Origin: Paragonimus westermani
Lineage: Eukaryota > Platyhelminthes > Trematoda > Plagiorchiida > Troglotrematidae
Length of the DNA: 64,000 nt
NCBI GenBank assembly: GCA_008508345.1
Contig: QNGE01000765.1
Span: 132,676-196,675, forward strand
Direction of reading: 5' to 3'
Position 1 is the stretch's first letter. Each line of letters begins with the position of its first letter. Positions 36,785-48,077 of this stretch are shown piece after piece. The notes beneath the pieces are model-generated. The model saw only the letters and a program-made list of their open reading frames with translations, did not search any database and was not told where the DNA came from. A program made the translations under genes and the position numbers.

Positions 36785-37973
36785 GTCATACACGAAATAA
36801 TGGGAGATTGTCTCCGGCGCTTACAAAATGTCGGCGTGGATCTCCTACCACCTAGTGAAAGACTGACTGATGTTCATTATGCCGACGACAAGGTGTTGCT
36901 GTTTGACAGTTTTCAAGTAGCACAAACAACGCTAAACGCTAATTGTTACTTCGCGACACACTACGGAATACGTTTTGTAGCCTCAAAATGCAAAATGCTT
37001 CTCCAAGATTGTTGCGATTATGCAGACGTAGTGTTAGATAATGAAGTCATGGAGGTTGTTGTTTGGTTTGTACACCTGGAAAGCTGCATCAGCGATGGTG
37101 GAGGTGTAGGGCATGCAACAGAAGCACGTATCTCTAAGGTTAGAGCGATATTCGTCAGTCTAGGATACCTCTGACGACCAAGAGGTATCTCTCCGTCGCG
37201 CATGTCAGACAACAGAGAGGGATGTAGTACTTTAAGGCAGCGAAATTTGGCTGCTCAGGGTGGAGGACGTGAACCGTCTTCAAGTATTTGATCATCAATG
37301 TCTACGTTCGATCGCTCGTATCGGGTGGCACCAGCGAGTAAACAAGCAGGCCAAGAAGCGGGTGTTTCGCACTGATTGTCAAACGAGTTCTTTTGTTCAC
37401 TCCTTACATTTTCACCGACCTAGATGGATAGATCATGCAGTAAGGATGCCAGCTAGTCACCTGCCACACCGAGCACTCTTTGAAGACGTTGCGACCGACT
37501 GGCGCGAGGTAGACAGATGACCTGGTGTAGAGAAATGAAATCCCACGCGAGGGGGTTGGTCACTGTAGATCAGGTTTGTCTCCCGGGCAGAACCCTCACG
37601 ACTCACGGAGTCGGTGATTGCAAACTTTAGGTGAGATGGCAGCCAATCGAACTTAGTGGCGCGAATGTTATCGCTGTTTGGTCTAGTTGCCTGTGAAATG
37701 AAAGCATCTGACGACGCAGGACAGCGAAAGCCGTGAGGAAGCTGCCATCTTCGTGACGCATTACTTCCAATTACAGCTCGGTTGTGTTTGCAATGTGTGG
37801 GCACTTTGATGTTGCCTTCTTGAATACAGACGTAGTTAGTTTGTTAATTTTTAAGCATTATCCCCGGCCATTCTTTTTCGTTTCTGTTCCCATACACAGT
37901 TGGCTGTTTTCCTTCCTCACGATTGCGTGGTGGCTAAGGAGCAGTGCGAACCCCGATATGTGCCTGACCGTGA
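35718..37973 (+). pseudogene. RTE-clade retrotransposon, 5' truncated, with long tail
   Basis: From 36503 a 223-codon frame carries RT blocks: FTLRQNPKQHHRCRRPSIAI, FLDYKGVFNPVYRP, GVRQGCPLSPFLFNF and VHYADDKVLLFDS (catalytic Asp pair present). GIRFVASKCKMLLQD and a disrupted SCISDGGGVG block follow. The post-RT region resumes at 37260 in another frame: RLQVFDHQCLRSIARIGWHQ, then SHLPHRALFED. Several residues differ from the related copy at 63375-63672, including a lost LRHFWRRRG block. The first 533 bases are repeated in tandem. The 3' untranslated region, about 37520-37973, leads straight into the satellite. Confidence 0.8.
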
Positions 37974-40660
37974 GGACGATGATGATTGAGGAATAGTGAT
38001 TGATGGATGTCGAACGACCGATGACTGATGAATAATCCATGGTGCATGATGGATGATGGACGACGCGTGATGAATGATAGACGATGAATGACTACAGTCG
38101 AATGACGGATCGTGAATGATCGATGATGAATGATGAACGACGGATCATGACTGATGAATTAGTGATATACGATGAAAGATGGATGGCAGACTATGAGTGA
38201 TGAGTGATGAACGATCGATGGTGGATGGTGAATGGTGCACGACGAATGACGGATGATGCATGGTGGACGATCAATTAATGGTGAACGATGTATAATGGAT
38301 AACGGGTGAGCGATGATGTATTATGGACGATGAATGGTGGATGATGCATGATGCATGATGGATGATGAATAACGGGTGACGGATGATGAATGAATGACGA
38401 ATAACGAATGACCAATGGTGAATGAGCGATGATCGATAATGGATGTTGGGTGACGAATGATGAACGATGAAGAATGGAAGATGAGTGATGAATTACGGGT
38501 GATGAACCAAGAAAAATGGATAGCGAATGACCGACGGTTGATGATAAATGATGAATAACCAGTGACGCATCATGCATGATGGACGATGGATGACGAATGA
38601 TGATGAATGACGGAAGCCGCATGATGCCTCGTGAATGATTGGCGATGGAAAATGAATGACAAATAGTGAATGGCAAACGGTAGATGATTAATGATGGATG
38701 ATGGATCGTGAATGATCGATGATAAATGATGGATGATGAATTATAAACATTGAATGGTGAATGATGGATGATGAATGACGAATGGTGGAAGTTGGATGAC
38801 GGATGATGGATTGTCGACGATCGATGACAGATAACGAGTGATGAATGACAAATGACGGATGATCAATGATGAACGGTAAATGATGAATGACGAATCATGG
38901 AAGATGGATGATGAATGATGGATGAATATTGATGAATGGTCGATAATGACTGGTGGATGAGGAACGAGGAACGAGAGATGATGAATGGCGGATGAGGAAT
39001 CATGAATGATAGTTAGTGAACGATCGATAATTAACGATGAACGATCAACACTCAAGGATGCATGATGGACGACAGACGAGAGATGGTGATGGACGGATGA
39101 ATGATGAATGACTGAAGCCGAATCATGGATGGTGAATCACGAACGACGGATGGTCGATAATGAACGATGGATGATTAATGATGAGTGAAGAATGACGGAA
39201 GAAGAATGATGGATCGCGAATTACGGATCGTGAATGATACATGATGAATGATGGGTGATGAATGATGCATCAACACCGAATGGGGAACAATGGATGATTA
39301 AATGATGGATGAGGAATGATAGACGGTGGGCAATGAATGATCCATGACGAACGATGAAGGATAAATGATGAATGATAGATGATGAATGAGGAATGATGAA
39401 TGGTGCATGACGAATGATGCATGATGGACGATCAATCGACGATGAACGATCAGTGATGGATAATGAATGATCGATTATGTATTACGGATGAACGATGCAT
39501 CATCACAAATGGGGAACAATGGACGACGAATGATGGATAACGAGCGATGAATGATGAATTACGCATGGTGAATGATGGATGACGAAGGGTGGATGATCGA
39601 TGATGGATGATCAATCGTGGATGATGAATGAACGATGAATAACGAATGATCAACCATGAACCATCAGTGATCGAGGATGAATGACCCATGATGAATGATG
39701 CGTGATGGATGATGCATGATGAATAATCAATGATCACTGATCGATGATGAAGGATGAATGCTGCATGGTGGATGGTGAACAATGACTAATGGATAGTGAG
39801 TGATCGATGAATAATGATGAGTTATCAGTGGCGCACCATGCATGATGGATGATGAATGATAGATGGTGAATGACGGAAGCCAAATGATTCATCGTGAGTG
39901 ATCGACGGTGGAAAGAGAATGGTGAACGGTGAGTGATAAATGATGGATGATGAATGAATGATGGACGATGCACGATGAGTGATGGTTGATGGCTGATGAG
40001 TGGTAAATGACCGACGATGAAGAAAGAATATTGAGTGGTGAATAATCATAACAAAAGTTGAATGATAAAAGATGAATGACAATTACGAACGACGAATGAT
40101 GGATCACAAATGGTGAACGACGTACGGCGGAGGATGAATGACCAAAATTGAATCATAAATGACAGCTCGCGAATGACGCACGATGGATCATGAATGATGG
40201 ATGATGATTGATGAATAATGCATGCACGAAGATGAACGATGAATGGCGGATGGTGAATGATGGATGATTAATGATGGATAACGGATGGATGAACGATTCA
40301 CGATTCACGACGAATGAGGAATGACGAACGATTCATAGTGAATGATTGATGGTGGATGATGAATGACCGGAGCCGACTGACAGACCGTGAATGAACGATG
40401 ATTGGAGGTGAATAACGAGTAATGGATGAACGATGGATGATGAATGACTGATAATACATGATGGATGGTGGATGATGAACGATGAACGATGAATGATGGA
40501 AGATAATCGATGGATGATGAAAGTTGGACGAAGCATGATAAACGATGGATCGTGAATGAATGATGATGGATGAGGAATCACGGGAATGAACGACGATTAA
40601 TGGGTGACGGATAATGAATGATGGTGGTGAATGATGAACGGTGGATGATGTATGATGCAT
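37461..40660 (+). repeat. 3200-base inverted duplicate, left arm
   Basis: Its reverse complement is 60174-63373. Paired coordinates always sum to 100834, so there are no indels, and all translated frames match exactly. It includes the last bases of the RTE coding region, its 3' untranslated region and most of the satellite. See findings on likely misassembly. Confidence 0.9.
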
Positions 40661-40768
40661 GATGGATGATGAATGATGAATTACGGATCATAAGTCATCG
40701 ATGATGGATGATGAATAGTGGGTGATGAATGGCGAGTGATGAATAATGGATGATGAATGATGCCGTAT
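37974..40768 (+). repeat. 2.8-kb heptamer satellite grown from an RTE tail
   Basis: Nearly the whole stretch is made of degenerate seven-base units: GATGAAT/GATGGAT on this strand, CATCATT/CATCATC on the other. Because 7 is not divisible by 3, stops are rare, and long meaningless ORFs of a SFIIHHPS type appear on the minus strand. It begins exactly where the RTE 3' untranslated region ends in GACGATGATGATTGA, so it looks like an expanded RTE tail. Larger blocks recur inside it, for example a GAATGAC-GAAGCC block near 38608, 39111 and 39874. Confidence 0.9.
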
Positions 40769-41983
40769 TTCCTGCTGGTTTAAACAGATGTTTTTTATTT
40801 CTGTTTCATTCGCAAGGTGCCGTCAAGAAAATGTTGACGGTATTATGGCACGGTGCGCAGTACACCACTGCAGGGGTTCACCAGTCTCGACGTGAGCCAC
40901 GCGCACTCGAAGGCAGTTTGCTGTGCGAATAAAGTGACCCATCTAGTCACCACAAAAATAGACAAATCCACCTAGGATTGGGCTCAATCGTCAAGGGCCG
41001 TCAAATCTTAAAGTACCTTCTTTTGGAGTGATGCCAGGAATGTAGCAAGCCATCTCCAGTGGTTCTCATCCTCTTATTTCCGCCTCATCTACCAATACAA
41101 TACACCAATGGTTCACGCTAAAGTTTACCTGCTAAACATTCCAGAAGAGAAGAGCAACTAAGAAACCAAAGAAAAAGGATGGAGGAAACCTCGATACCAG
41201 TGAGTGTGTATCGCTAAACTCAAACATTCAACGTTAAGGAGCCTACGCCATGTAGACAAACAAAACGTAATTCAAACGGAGGTGACAAGCTTCTTTACGG
41301 TTTTGCCGCCGTGTATCCACATCACAGGCACTTTCGCCAAACTGCATTTAAGCCACTGCGACCGACTAGCCGATAGCTGTTCTAATGAACCGCGACGGCC
41401 TCTGCCCGGGGAACGAAACCAACCTAATGGTTAACTCTGATGAGAAAATTCAATTTTTCATCCCGTTATTATTCGTTCAAATCGCATCTTGCATTTGTAG
41501 GCAGTGGCATCAGCATAGTGATTGGTGCGACAGATGAATAGTTGACGTTTTCAACACGTAGTTTAACCACTTGAGTTAGCGCGTACTCAAAGGTTGAGCA
41601 AATGAAATCGTCTGACACTTACTACCAGATATTTGTCTCCTGAAGCCATTGGCTCCCAAGCGCTGTTGACACCTAAGTTGAGCGAAAAGAACAGACAACT
41701 ACTGTCAATTAGATCAAGATGCCCAAGTTTTCCAACCTAAGTGGTCACGTTTTGCAGCTATAAACAGCTCGGCTCTCGTTCGCCAGTGAAGTAGTAGGCA
41801 AGCGAACACTGCTCTAGTTCGGAAACACGAACTTCCGTTTCACAGCTCCTACTTCTGTCGCATTCGATTCACTTACATTCACTTGCTCGAGTCGCCGGCC
41901 ACCACAACAGTGACGTGAAACATCTTTTTAAAAAATATACCGAAAAGGGTAAAAATCGATAAAAAGGTTCAGCAGAAGTGAGT
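40769..41983. other. Intron sequence and upstream region of the nested gene
   Basis: No domain-bearing ORF. Just before the nested gene is a TGACGTGA (41911), resembling a CREB/ATF site, and an AT-rich run near 41925-41940 that could serve as a TATA region. Both are weak evidence. Confidence 0.3.
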
Positions 41984-42417
41984 ATGTTGTGGATACGTAC
42001 ACGCCATTACCCACGACCAACCAGCAACCTCTATAACTTCAGTCCAACACTGAATTCACGTAATCGTAGCAGTCTCATACGAAAGCCTTGTGTCTATACC
42101 GCGCATTTCGAAATAGTTAGTACAGCGCGAGATAGTATCCAACAAAGTTTGCACCGCTTGAAAATTTTCAAACAGCAATATCTTGATGCTAACATGGTTA
42201 CGGACAGTCCGTTTCCAACTAGGTAAGAGATACACTCTAATATTTTGTGAGCACCATGGACAACCCTCCCTTAGTTTATCGATTCATCAAGAATAGCGAG
42301 AGTGAACTGCCTTCATTCAAGTCACTCGTTAAGAGGTTAACGGAGGATTTGCAGACGGGAAGTTGGAACAGCTCATGTAAAATTAAGCGTTTGTTGGATG
42401 GCATAGATGGAAAATAA
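41984..42417 (+). CDS. Small nested gene, two exons, unknown function
   Basis: Exon 1 (41984-42222) starts MLWIRTRHYPRPTSN, rich in Arg and lacking acidic residues, as in a mitochondrial import signal. It ends at a consensus donor, ACTAG then GTAAGA. Exon 2 (42252-42417) follows a TATTTTGTGAG acceptor and ends in TAA. The 29-base intron is very short, but such introns are known in flatworm 5' regions. The coding length is 405 bases, a multiple of three, giving 134 residues: a helical middle (SIQQSLHRLKIFKQQYLD) and a Lys-rich end. A second reading uses only exon 2 from the ATG at 42256, which has a good AGCACCATGG context, for 53 residues. AATAAA follows 35 bases after the stop. I recognise no family. 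Confidence 0.5.
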
Positions 42418-42451
42418 GTGAGCAGGCTATTTTAGCCTCCTTTTTATGTAC

Positions 42452-42457
42452 AATAAA
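42452..42457 (+). terminator. Poly(A) signal of the nested gene
   Basis: An exact AATAAA 35 bases after the stop codon at 42417 implies a very short 3' untranslated region. Confidence 0.5.
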
Positions 42458-43229
42458 AACAGCCATCAAAGGGGGTAACTACATCGCCGAACCAGCCCAT
42501 TCGTTATCGCTCCCAATAGCTGCACTTCCAGACGGCGAGTCCTGAGGTCTTCTGACTATAACACTATCTAGTGGTTAAAAACTGTCTTGTAACTCATGGG
42601 TGCAAATTCGTTAGGAGGACCACCTCCTAACGAGGCATGCAAGGGGAAGCGCGCAACATAGTTTTGGCACAAGGAAATGAATATCTTCAGTTTCGCGATT
42701 GCAGTCCTACCGGTAAAATCGACGACTAATTGTTTGAAGTGAAGCCGGAATATTTCGGTTCGCATTGTTTGAGACAAATTGGGCGTCGGACGAATGGCTC
42801 TGTACTATTCCAGTTATCCAGTCAGAGTGCAGCTGTACGACCAGGGGTCTGCACGTTCCAACTTCACCAGGACTGTAGGGCCCCATTTCCTTGTTGACGC
42901 CCTCCATAACCCGATTTGTTTTAACAGTACGACTGCTATATAGGCTTATCACGTCTAATTCGCTCGCTCTGCTCTGACTGTCTTGTACGATAACTACCTA
43001 TCACAAATATTAGGCCTGCGGTCCAATTTTGGTCCAATGAATGTTGGTGCTAACGTCTTCTTCCCGAATTAAGGATGAAACAGTACGACCGAGAGCGCAA
43101 TTACAGTAGGGTTGATCAAACAAGTCGTTGTTCATCTACCTACCACATTACTTCTATTACAAGCGTTGTCAGCAACATTCACAGTATCAGAATATTAGTC
43201 ACCCTTTCCACCATATATCCATCATCATC
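42458..43229. other. No gene recognised
   Basis: Two minus-strand frames (42777-42568 and 42952-42707) have no domain I know. A perfect short palindrome, TTAGGAGGACCACCTCCTAA-like, lies near 42610-42630. Confidence 0.35.
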
Positions 43230-44430
43230 ATATCAACAGCTATGTAGCTGATCAGAAGGTGCTGTCGTTGAGGCCGCCGCTCATCTCAGTAACGATGTGG
43301 ATGTCCTAGAAGAAAACGTTAATAAAAAGGTCAAAAATTTATAATGAAAAAATGACTTGGCGGAAGAACTCCAAATGGTATGCATCCAGGTACGCCATTA
43401 ACTGCGGCACGCCGGCATCCTGTATAGCCTTTCTAACCGGCGATTTGAATGATCACGAAGATCCCAACCAGGCAGGCGACACCTACCCACTTCGTTCAAT
43501 GGAACAGTCAGGACCTTCATAGTTCGTGACCACGCGGTTTCACCTAACTGTTGGTGGTCTCCGTACATAATGCACGGTACGGTAAACAATCATATGAAAT
43601 ATCGGGTGCGTAACCCAACTATCGCAGGTTGTACAACGTGATGGGTTGATCAATTGATCACGCATCCCGAATGTTATGGAATACGCGCCCGTGAACGGCC
43701 GTATTTCTCGTGTTCAGTCCACTTAATGTGGGCCAGTTGGTGCAGACAATGACGGCAAAACGTACTCGTCGTTGAGAACAGGACACGTTTTCGAAACCGA
43801 ATAAGACAGAACGTACACAAGCATTATATACCCTTCCTTCCAGTGACAACCGAACGTCTCTTCGACGCCACAGATGACGCAGTTTGGCAAAGGCAACTCG
43901 TGTCTTTGCTGTCCTCGCTAATATCTCATAAGCAATATTATCACAGGCTGACGCGATAGCACTACCCAAGTGTGTGAAAATGCACACAGTCTCGAGCGGA
44001 TTACTTACAGTGAAGAAAGCGGGGGGTGGAAATGCCCCAATCTTGAAGCGCCACTGTACACTTTGAAGGTGCGAAGCGCATTCCATACAAATCAGCCCGG
44101 TCACTCACCTCGTCTAGCATGGTCTACATGTCTTCGACAGAGGGGTTGAGCAAGCCAATATAATCCGTATACTCTGGGTCGGTCAGTCTAGCTCCAGGAA
44201 GCTCAATGCCACGCTCACTGGACTCTTCAAGTGCACCTTCCGGAATGTCGCCTATGATAACATTAAACGAGGAAATTGGACAGCCTTGACGAACAGTACT
44301 AGAAGTGCTGGACGTCCGAGACAGTTGTCCATAAACTACCACTGCTCGCAAAGTGAACAAATGGTGGTTCCAGACCCACGTATTTCTCTGCAACTCCAGA
44401 CACTATGCTGCTATCTTGACGTGGTGTTCA
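43230..44430 (-). pseudogene. RTE-clade retrotransposon, 3' half
   Basis: Reading down the minus strand, the RT end appears as VRQGCPISSFNV, then ARLTDPEYTDYIGLLNPS, where YTDY replaces the catalytic YADD. Next come KTRVAFAKLRHLWRRRDVRL and SLEGRVYNACVRSVL, then after frame breaks WSRTMKVLTVPLNEVGRCRL and PGWDLRDHSNRRL. The 3' untranslated region runs to a CATCATCATCAT tail near 43220. It lost its 5' half on insertion or later. It is the same subfamily as 1-565 and 55865-57370. Confidence 0.8.
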
Positions 44431-45039
44431 GGTTTGTGCACTGTATCGATCCGGAGGGTTCTAACTGATTATTACCTAGATCCTTGTAGGTGCTAACTTA
44501 TCAGACCGACCAAAGGAGAGCAGTCAGGAGAAAAGCAGATGTACTCATAGGGTTGTATTTTGCACTACAGACAGCATAGAAGTGCTGTGGTCATAAGGCA
44601 AAACAATTTTTAGTAGCGGCACTGTTGTCTTCCACACTAGGAAAAAAGAGGTCAGGGAAGGTATCCTCAAATAAAGAGTATTCTGATCGCCCAATGATTG
44701 ACCGTGATCGCCAGTGTATTATCCAATACGATCAAGAAACATCCGATATGATCCAAAAACCTGATGTAACACATTCTGGCCACTCCATTACATGCATCTC
44801 TGAAGATTACGTGAAGAATCTCGTCTAATTCACGTTACCGGATATCTATCACCTAACCTTATTACTAACGCTTAACCCCTGACGGAATAAGATGAGAAAA
44901 TTTGAGCACAAACTACAAAGCAGTTTAGATCCACCATTCTAACTGGCTATTCTTTGTAGCTCCGCAATCCAACTTGCACAACTACCTTAAGTTAGTGCCT
45001 CGAAAGTCTCAAGGGTAAGTTTTGAAAGTCAGAGACCTA
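44431..45039. other. No gene seen
   Basis: Short ORFs only; presumed intron sequence. Confidence 0.35.
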
Positions 45040-45347
45040 CTGCAATCGATCGTAACAGAGGAGGCTGCTCACACCTGGGGCATAGACATTTTCGGCCCAC
45101 TCCCAACAAGCCCGAATGGAAATCGCTACATAGTCGTTATGATTGACCACTTCACACGATGGGTGGAAGCCATTCCAACGGCGGATCAAACGAGCGGAAC
45201 GGTGGCAGACGCTTTCGTAAGCAATGTCGTGGCTCGCTTTGGAATACCGCACAGAGTTATCACGGACCAGGGCCCATGTTTTGAGGGGCGGCAATTTCAG
45301 GAGATGCTGAGGAATTGGGGGATTCAGCGCCTGAGAACATCGCCGTA
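45040..45347 (+). CDS. Ty3/gypsy integrase core, cut by a sequence gap
   Basis: The frame carries an intact integrase core: HTWGIDIFGPLPTSPNGNRY with the first catalytic Asp, then MIDHFTRWVEAIP, TVADAFVSNVVARFGIPH and VITDQGPCFEGRQF with the second Asp. The third catalytic residue (Glu) would lie in the N run. Unlike the other gypsy relics here, no stop interrupts this part. Upstream of about 45040 no zinc-finger domain or RNase H is visible, so the copy seems truncated there. It may be the youngest gypsy copy in the window. Confidence 0.8.
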
Positions 45348-46281
45348 NNNNNNNNNNNNNNNNNNNNNNNNNNNNNNNNNNNNNNNNNNNNNNNNNNNNN
45401 NNNNNNNNNNNNNNNNNNNNNNNNNNNNNNNNNNNNNNNNNNNNNNNNNNNNNNNNNNNNNNNNNNNNNNNNNNNNNNNNNNNNNNNNNNNNNNNNNNNN
45501 NNNNNNNNNNNNNNNNNNNNNNNNNNNNNNNNNNNNNNNNNNNNNNNNNNNNNNNNNNNNNNNNNNNNNNNNNNNNNNNNNNNNNNNNNNNNNNNNNNNN
45601 NNNNNNNNNNNNNNNNNNNNNNNNNNNNNNNNNNNNNNNNNNNNNNNNNNNNNNNNNNNNNNNNNNNNNNNNNNNNNNNNNNNNNNNNNNNNNNNNNNNN
45701 NNNNNNNNNNNNNNNNNNNNNNNNNNNNNNNNNNNNNNNNNNNNNNNNNNNNNNNNNNNNNNNNNNNNNNNNNNNNNNNNNNNNNNNNNNNNNNNNNNNN
45801 NNNNNNNNNNNNNNNNNNNNNNNNNNNNNNNNNNNNNNNNNNNNNNNNNNNNNNNNNNNNNNNNNNNNNNNNNNNNNNNNNNNNNNNNNNNNNNNNNNNN
45901 NNNNNNNNNNNNNNNNNNNNNNNNNNNNNNNNNNNNNNNNNNNNNNNNNNNNNNNNNNNNNNNNNNNNNNNNNNNNNNNNNNNNNNNNNNNNNNNNNNNN
46001 NNNNNNNNNNNNNNNNNNNNNNNNNNNNNNNNNNNNNNNNNNNNNNNNNNNNNNNNNNNNNNNNNNNNNNNNNNNNNNNNNNNNNNNNNNNNNNNNNNNN
46101 NNNNNNNNNNNNNNNNNNNNNNNNNNNNNNNNNNNNNNNNNNNNNNNNNNNNNNNNNNNNNNNNNNNNNNNNNNNNNNNNNNNNNNNNNNNNNNNNNNNN
46201 NNNNNNNNNNNNNNNNNNNNNNNNNNNNNNNNNNNNNNNNNNNNNNNNNNNNNNNNNNNNNNNNNNNNNNNNNNNNNNNNN
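45348..46281. other. Assembly gap (934 N)
   Basis: A run of undetermined bases. Its true size is unknown. It hides the end of the gypsy integrase. Confidence 1.
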
Positions 46282-46445
46282 TCACGCACGTAAACCGGTT
46301 AGAAGTGCACACGACGTGTGAACGGAAACCGGGGGGTGCTGCGGGTTGGAATTGCGACTTATAAACGAGAGAGCGCGCGTTGCATGTGACTAGCGGTTTG
46401 GACAATAAAGATTGTGCTTTATTGGATGCCTTCTCGCTACACTAC
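46282..46445 (+). mobile_element. Probable end of the gypsy element (LTR-like)
   Basis: After the gap, an AATAAA (46404) is followed by a TTTATT-containing stretch and CTACACTACG. This fits an LTR R/U5 region, though no matching 5' LTR is available for comparison. Confidence 0.35.
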
Positions 46446-46464
46446 GTGGATTATGGAAGACTGC

Positions 46465-46575
46465 TGAAATCCGAATGATAACGGCTACTAGTCCATTTCC
46501 TTTACCACAACCGGTGTCGAAGTAATCTCGCAAACATACCATCCTGTCAGTGACCTCTACAATTTTACTTCCCAA
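46465..46575 (-). pseudogene. Short RTE scrap
   Basis: The minus-strand frame reads GSKIVEVTDRMVCLRDYFDT then GCGKGN. It aligns with VIEVVDRFVYLGSCISSGGGVGN of the RTE copy at 63375-63672. It is about 35 codons and isolated. Confidence 0.4.
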
Positions 46576-47184
46576 GAATAAATCACGTCCTAGGAAACAG
46601 CTTAAGTCTTAATACTGCAAGGCGCATTAGAGAGAGCAGGAAAGTGTCTAACATCATGTGTCATTCGAAAATCGTAAAGCACTAATAACTTGTGGTCCAT
46701 GTGGTCAACATCCATCAATACTGCACTGAGTAGGAAGTTTACGCTCGCATCCTATGACTATCAAAAACAGTGCGCCGTTATTCCACCTATGACAAAAGTG
46801 ACCAAACATTTCAAAGTGAATGGACGTGAGGTAAACCAGTCCAGCTGTTGGAATTGTTATATAGTGCCTCCGAGACCTGACAGCAGACAGTCAATAGCAC
46901 GTCCACACAGTGGTTCAGAAAGCTCCTGTGCTCGGGCGAGTCTAAAAGTGATGAGCGATCTGCCACGCTACATACACAAATTTGAAGGAAAAGTAAGCAA
47001 CAGCACGATACCGCTCGGAAATTTAATGAAGTGAAATTCTCATCTACATAACCTTGTTCTTGACAAGCATCTGCTTGTAGTAAAGTATGCAGAATTAAAC
47101 TAAATCCTCTAACTTTCGCAAAAACTCTTCATTACCTTTGTGAATGTGTGACTATTATTGACTGATTGCAGATCGTAGTGGTAG
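46576..47184. other. No gene recognised
   Basis: A plus-strand ORF of 114 codons (46690-47034) shows no domain or splice support. Confidence 0.35.
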
Positions 47185-47330
47185 AAACATCATCATCATA
47201 GACAGCAATACATCAGTGGTTCACACTAATGCTTAACTGCCACACAACCATGAAGAAAAAGCAAACCCTATATACAGGAGAGAAGGAATAAAGAAGGGAA
47301 CGGGAAGGGACCTAACTACTGAAAATGAGT
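47185..47330 (-). mobile_element. Solo RTE 3' end with CATCAT tail
   Basis: CATCATCATAGACAGCAATA and the following 130 bases match 27351-27505 closely, including CACACAACCATGAAGAAAAA. It is a 5'-truncated insertion with only the 3' untranslated region and tail. Confidence 0.6.
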
Positions 47331-47676
47331 GGTAGAAACAAAAGGAAGTAAAGACAAGTCAGACTAAAGAATCGGTACACCGTCATTCTTCGGGTGGTCC
47401 TAAAAAACTACGGAGCCTGTTATAGGTGTGGCATAACAAGTTGTACGACACAAAGCAAACCAAATACATGGGGTGTAACGTAAACTGTTTAAACTACACA
47501 CTGGAGTCAGACACAAAAGTGCAGCGTGCAAGCTAACCGACATACCTCTGCATACGTCCAAAGCCACCTGAGTCAAATGTTGCAGGTTCACAAACGTAAC
47601 TGAAAACCGCTGGCACGAGGGCCAAAAAAATATAACTATACAAATCAAAGTAGACACGATAAACTGAATGACTTAC
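47331..47676. other. Intron sequence, nothing seen
   Basis: It lies directly after the donor site of the exon at 47677; an open minus-strand frame (47657-47400) has no support. Confidence 0.35.
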
Positions 47677-48077
47677 GAGATATACTCGACTGTTCCTGCA
47701 ATCCGATCAATTATACGCGACCATCCAACTCGTCTCCCTTCGGAATTAATTTTCATGGCAGAGCCATCAACACCATCAGCGGTAGAAAAGACACTGTGTG
47801 TAGGAGTTGTGGGCGAAGCAGTATTGGCGACGGTAGCCAGTGTGGTGTCAGAAACGGTACCCGTAGTAACATTCGACGTGCGAATGCGAGAACGTTTTGG
47901 GTGTCTCGGACGAGGAAGTGAAAGAAAATTCTCCGCAGCTTTTGACACAGGTTGGTGGTTAGCCAGAGCGGCTGCATGAGCTGCAGCGGCGTACGAAGCT
48001 ACAATGCGATCCGGAGGACTTTGTTCGCTTTCATTTGAATAGTCACCTCCAGGCTGGGGATTGCTCGTAACCGTAGT
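47677..48077 (-). CDS. MBD-domain protein, second proposed exon (first half of MBD)
   Basis: The acceptor is a pyrimidine run (TTTCTTTTTCTTCTTTTGAACGAAG, split by a few purines) before 48077; the donor is CTC then GTAAGT after 47677. The 401 bases begin in phase 0: TTVTSNPQPGGDYSNESEQS, an alanine-rich ASYAAAAHAAALA, a basic RPRHPKRSRIRTS patch that could direct nuclear import, and a Thr-rich linker. They end in RRVGWSRIIDRIAGTVEYIS, the first strands of an MBD. The Arg of GWSR corresponds to MeCP2 Arg111. The loop between the strands is short, as I remember for MBD5/6 and unlike MeCP2. The leftover two bases join the next exon to give Ser-Pro. Confidence 0.6.

Noticed and set aside
38275..40660. 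Long Ser/His/Ile-rich ORFs (also at 60045-62559) that look like repetitive proteins
   Set aside because: They are reading frames through a 7-base satellite; stops are rare in such units in any frame, and no start or splice context supports translation.
45022..46405. ORFs of 321-423 codons across the gap
   Set aside because: Most of their length is N; only 45040-45347 is real coding sequence.
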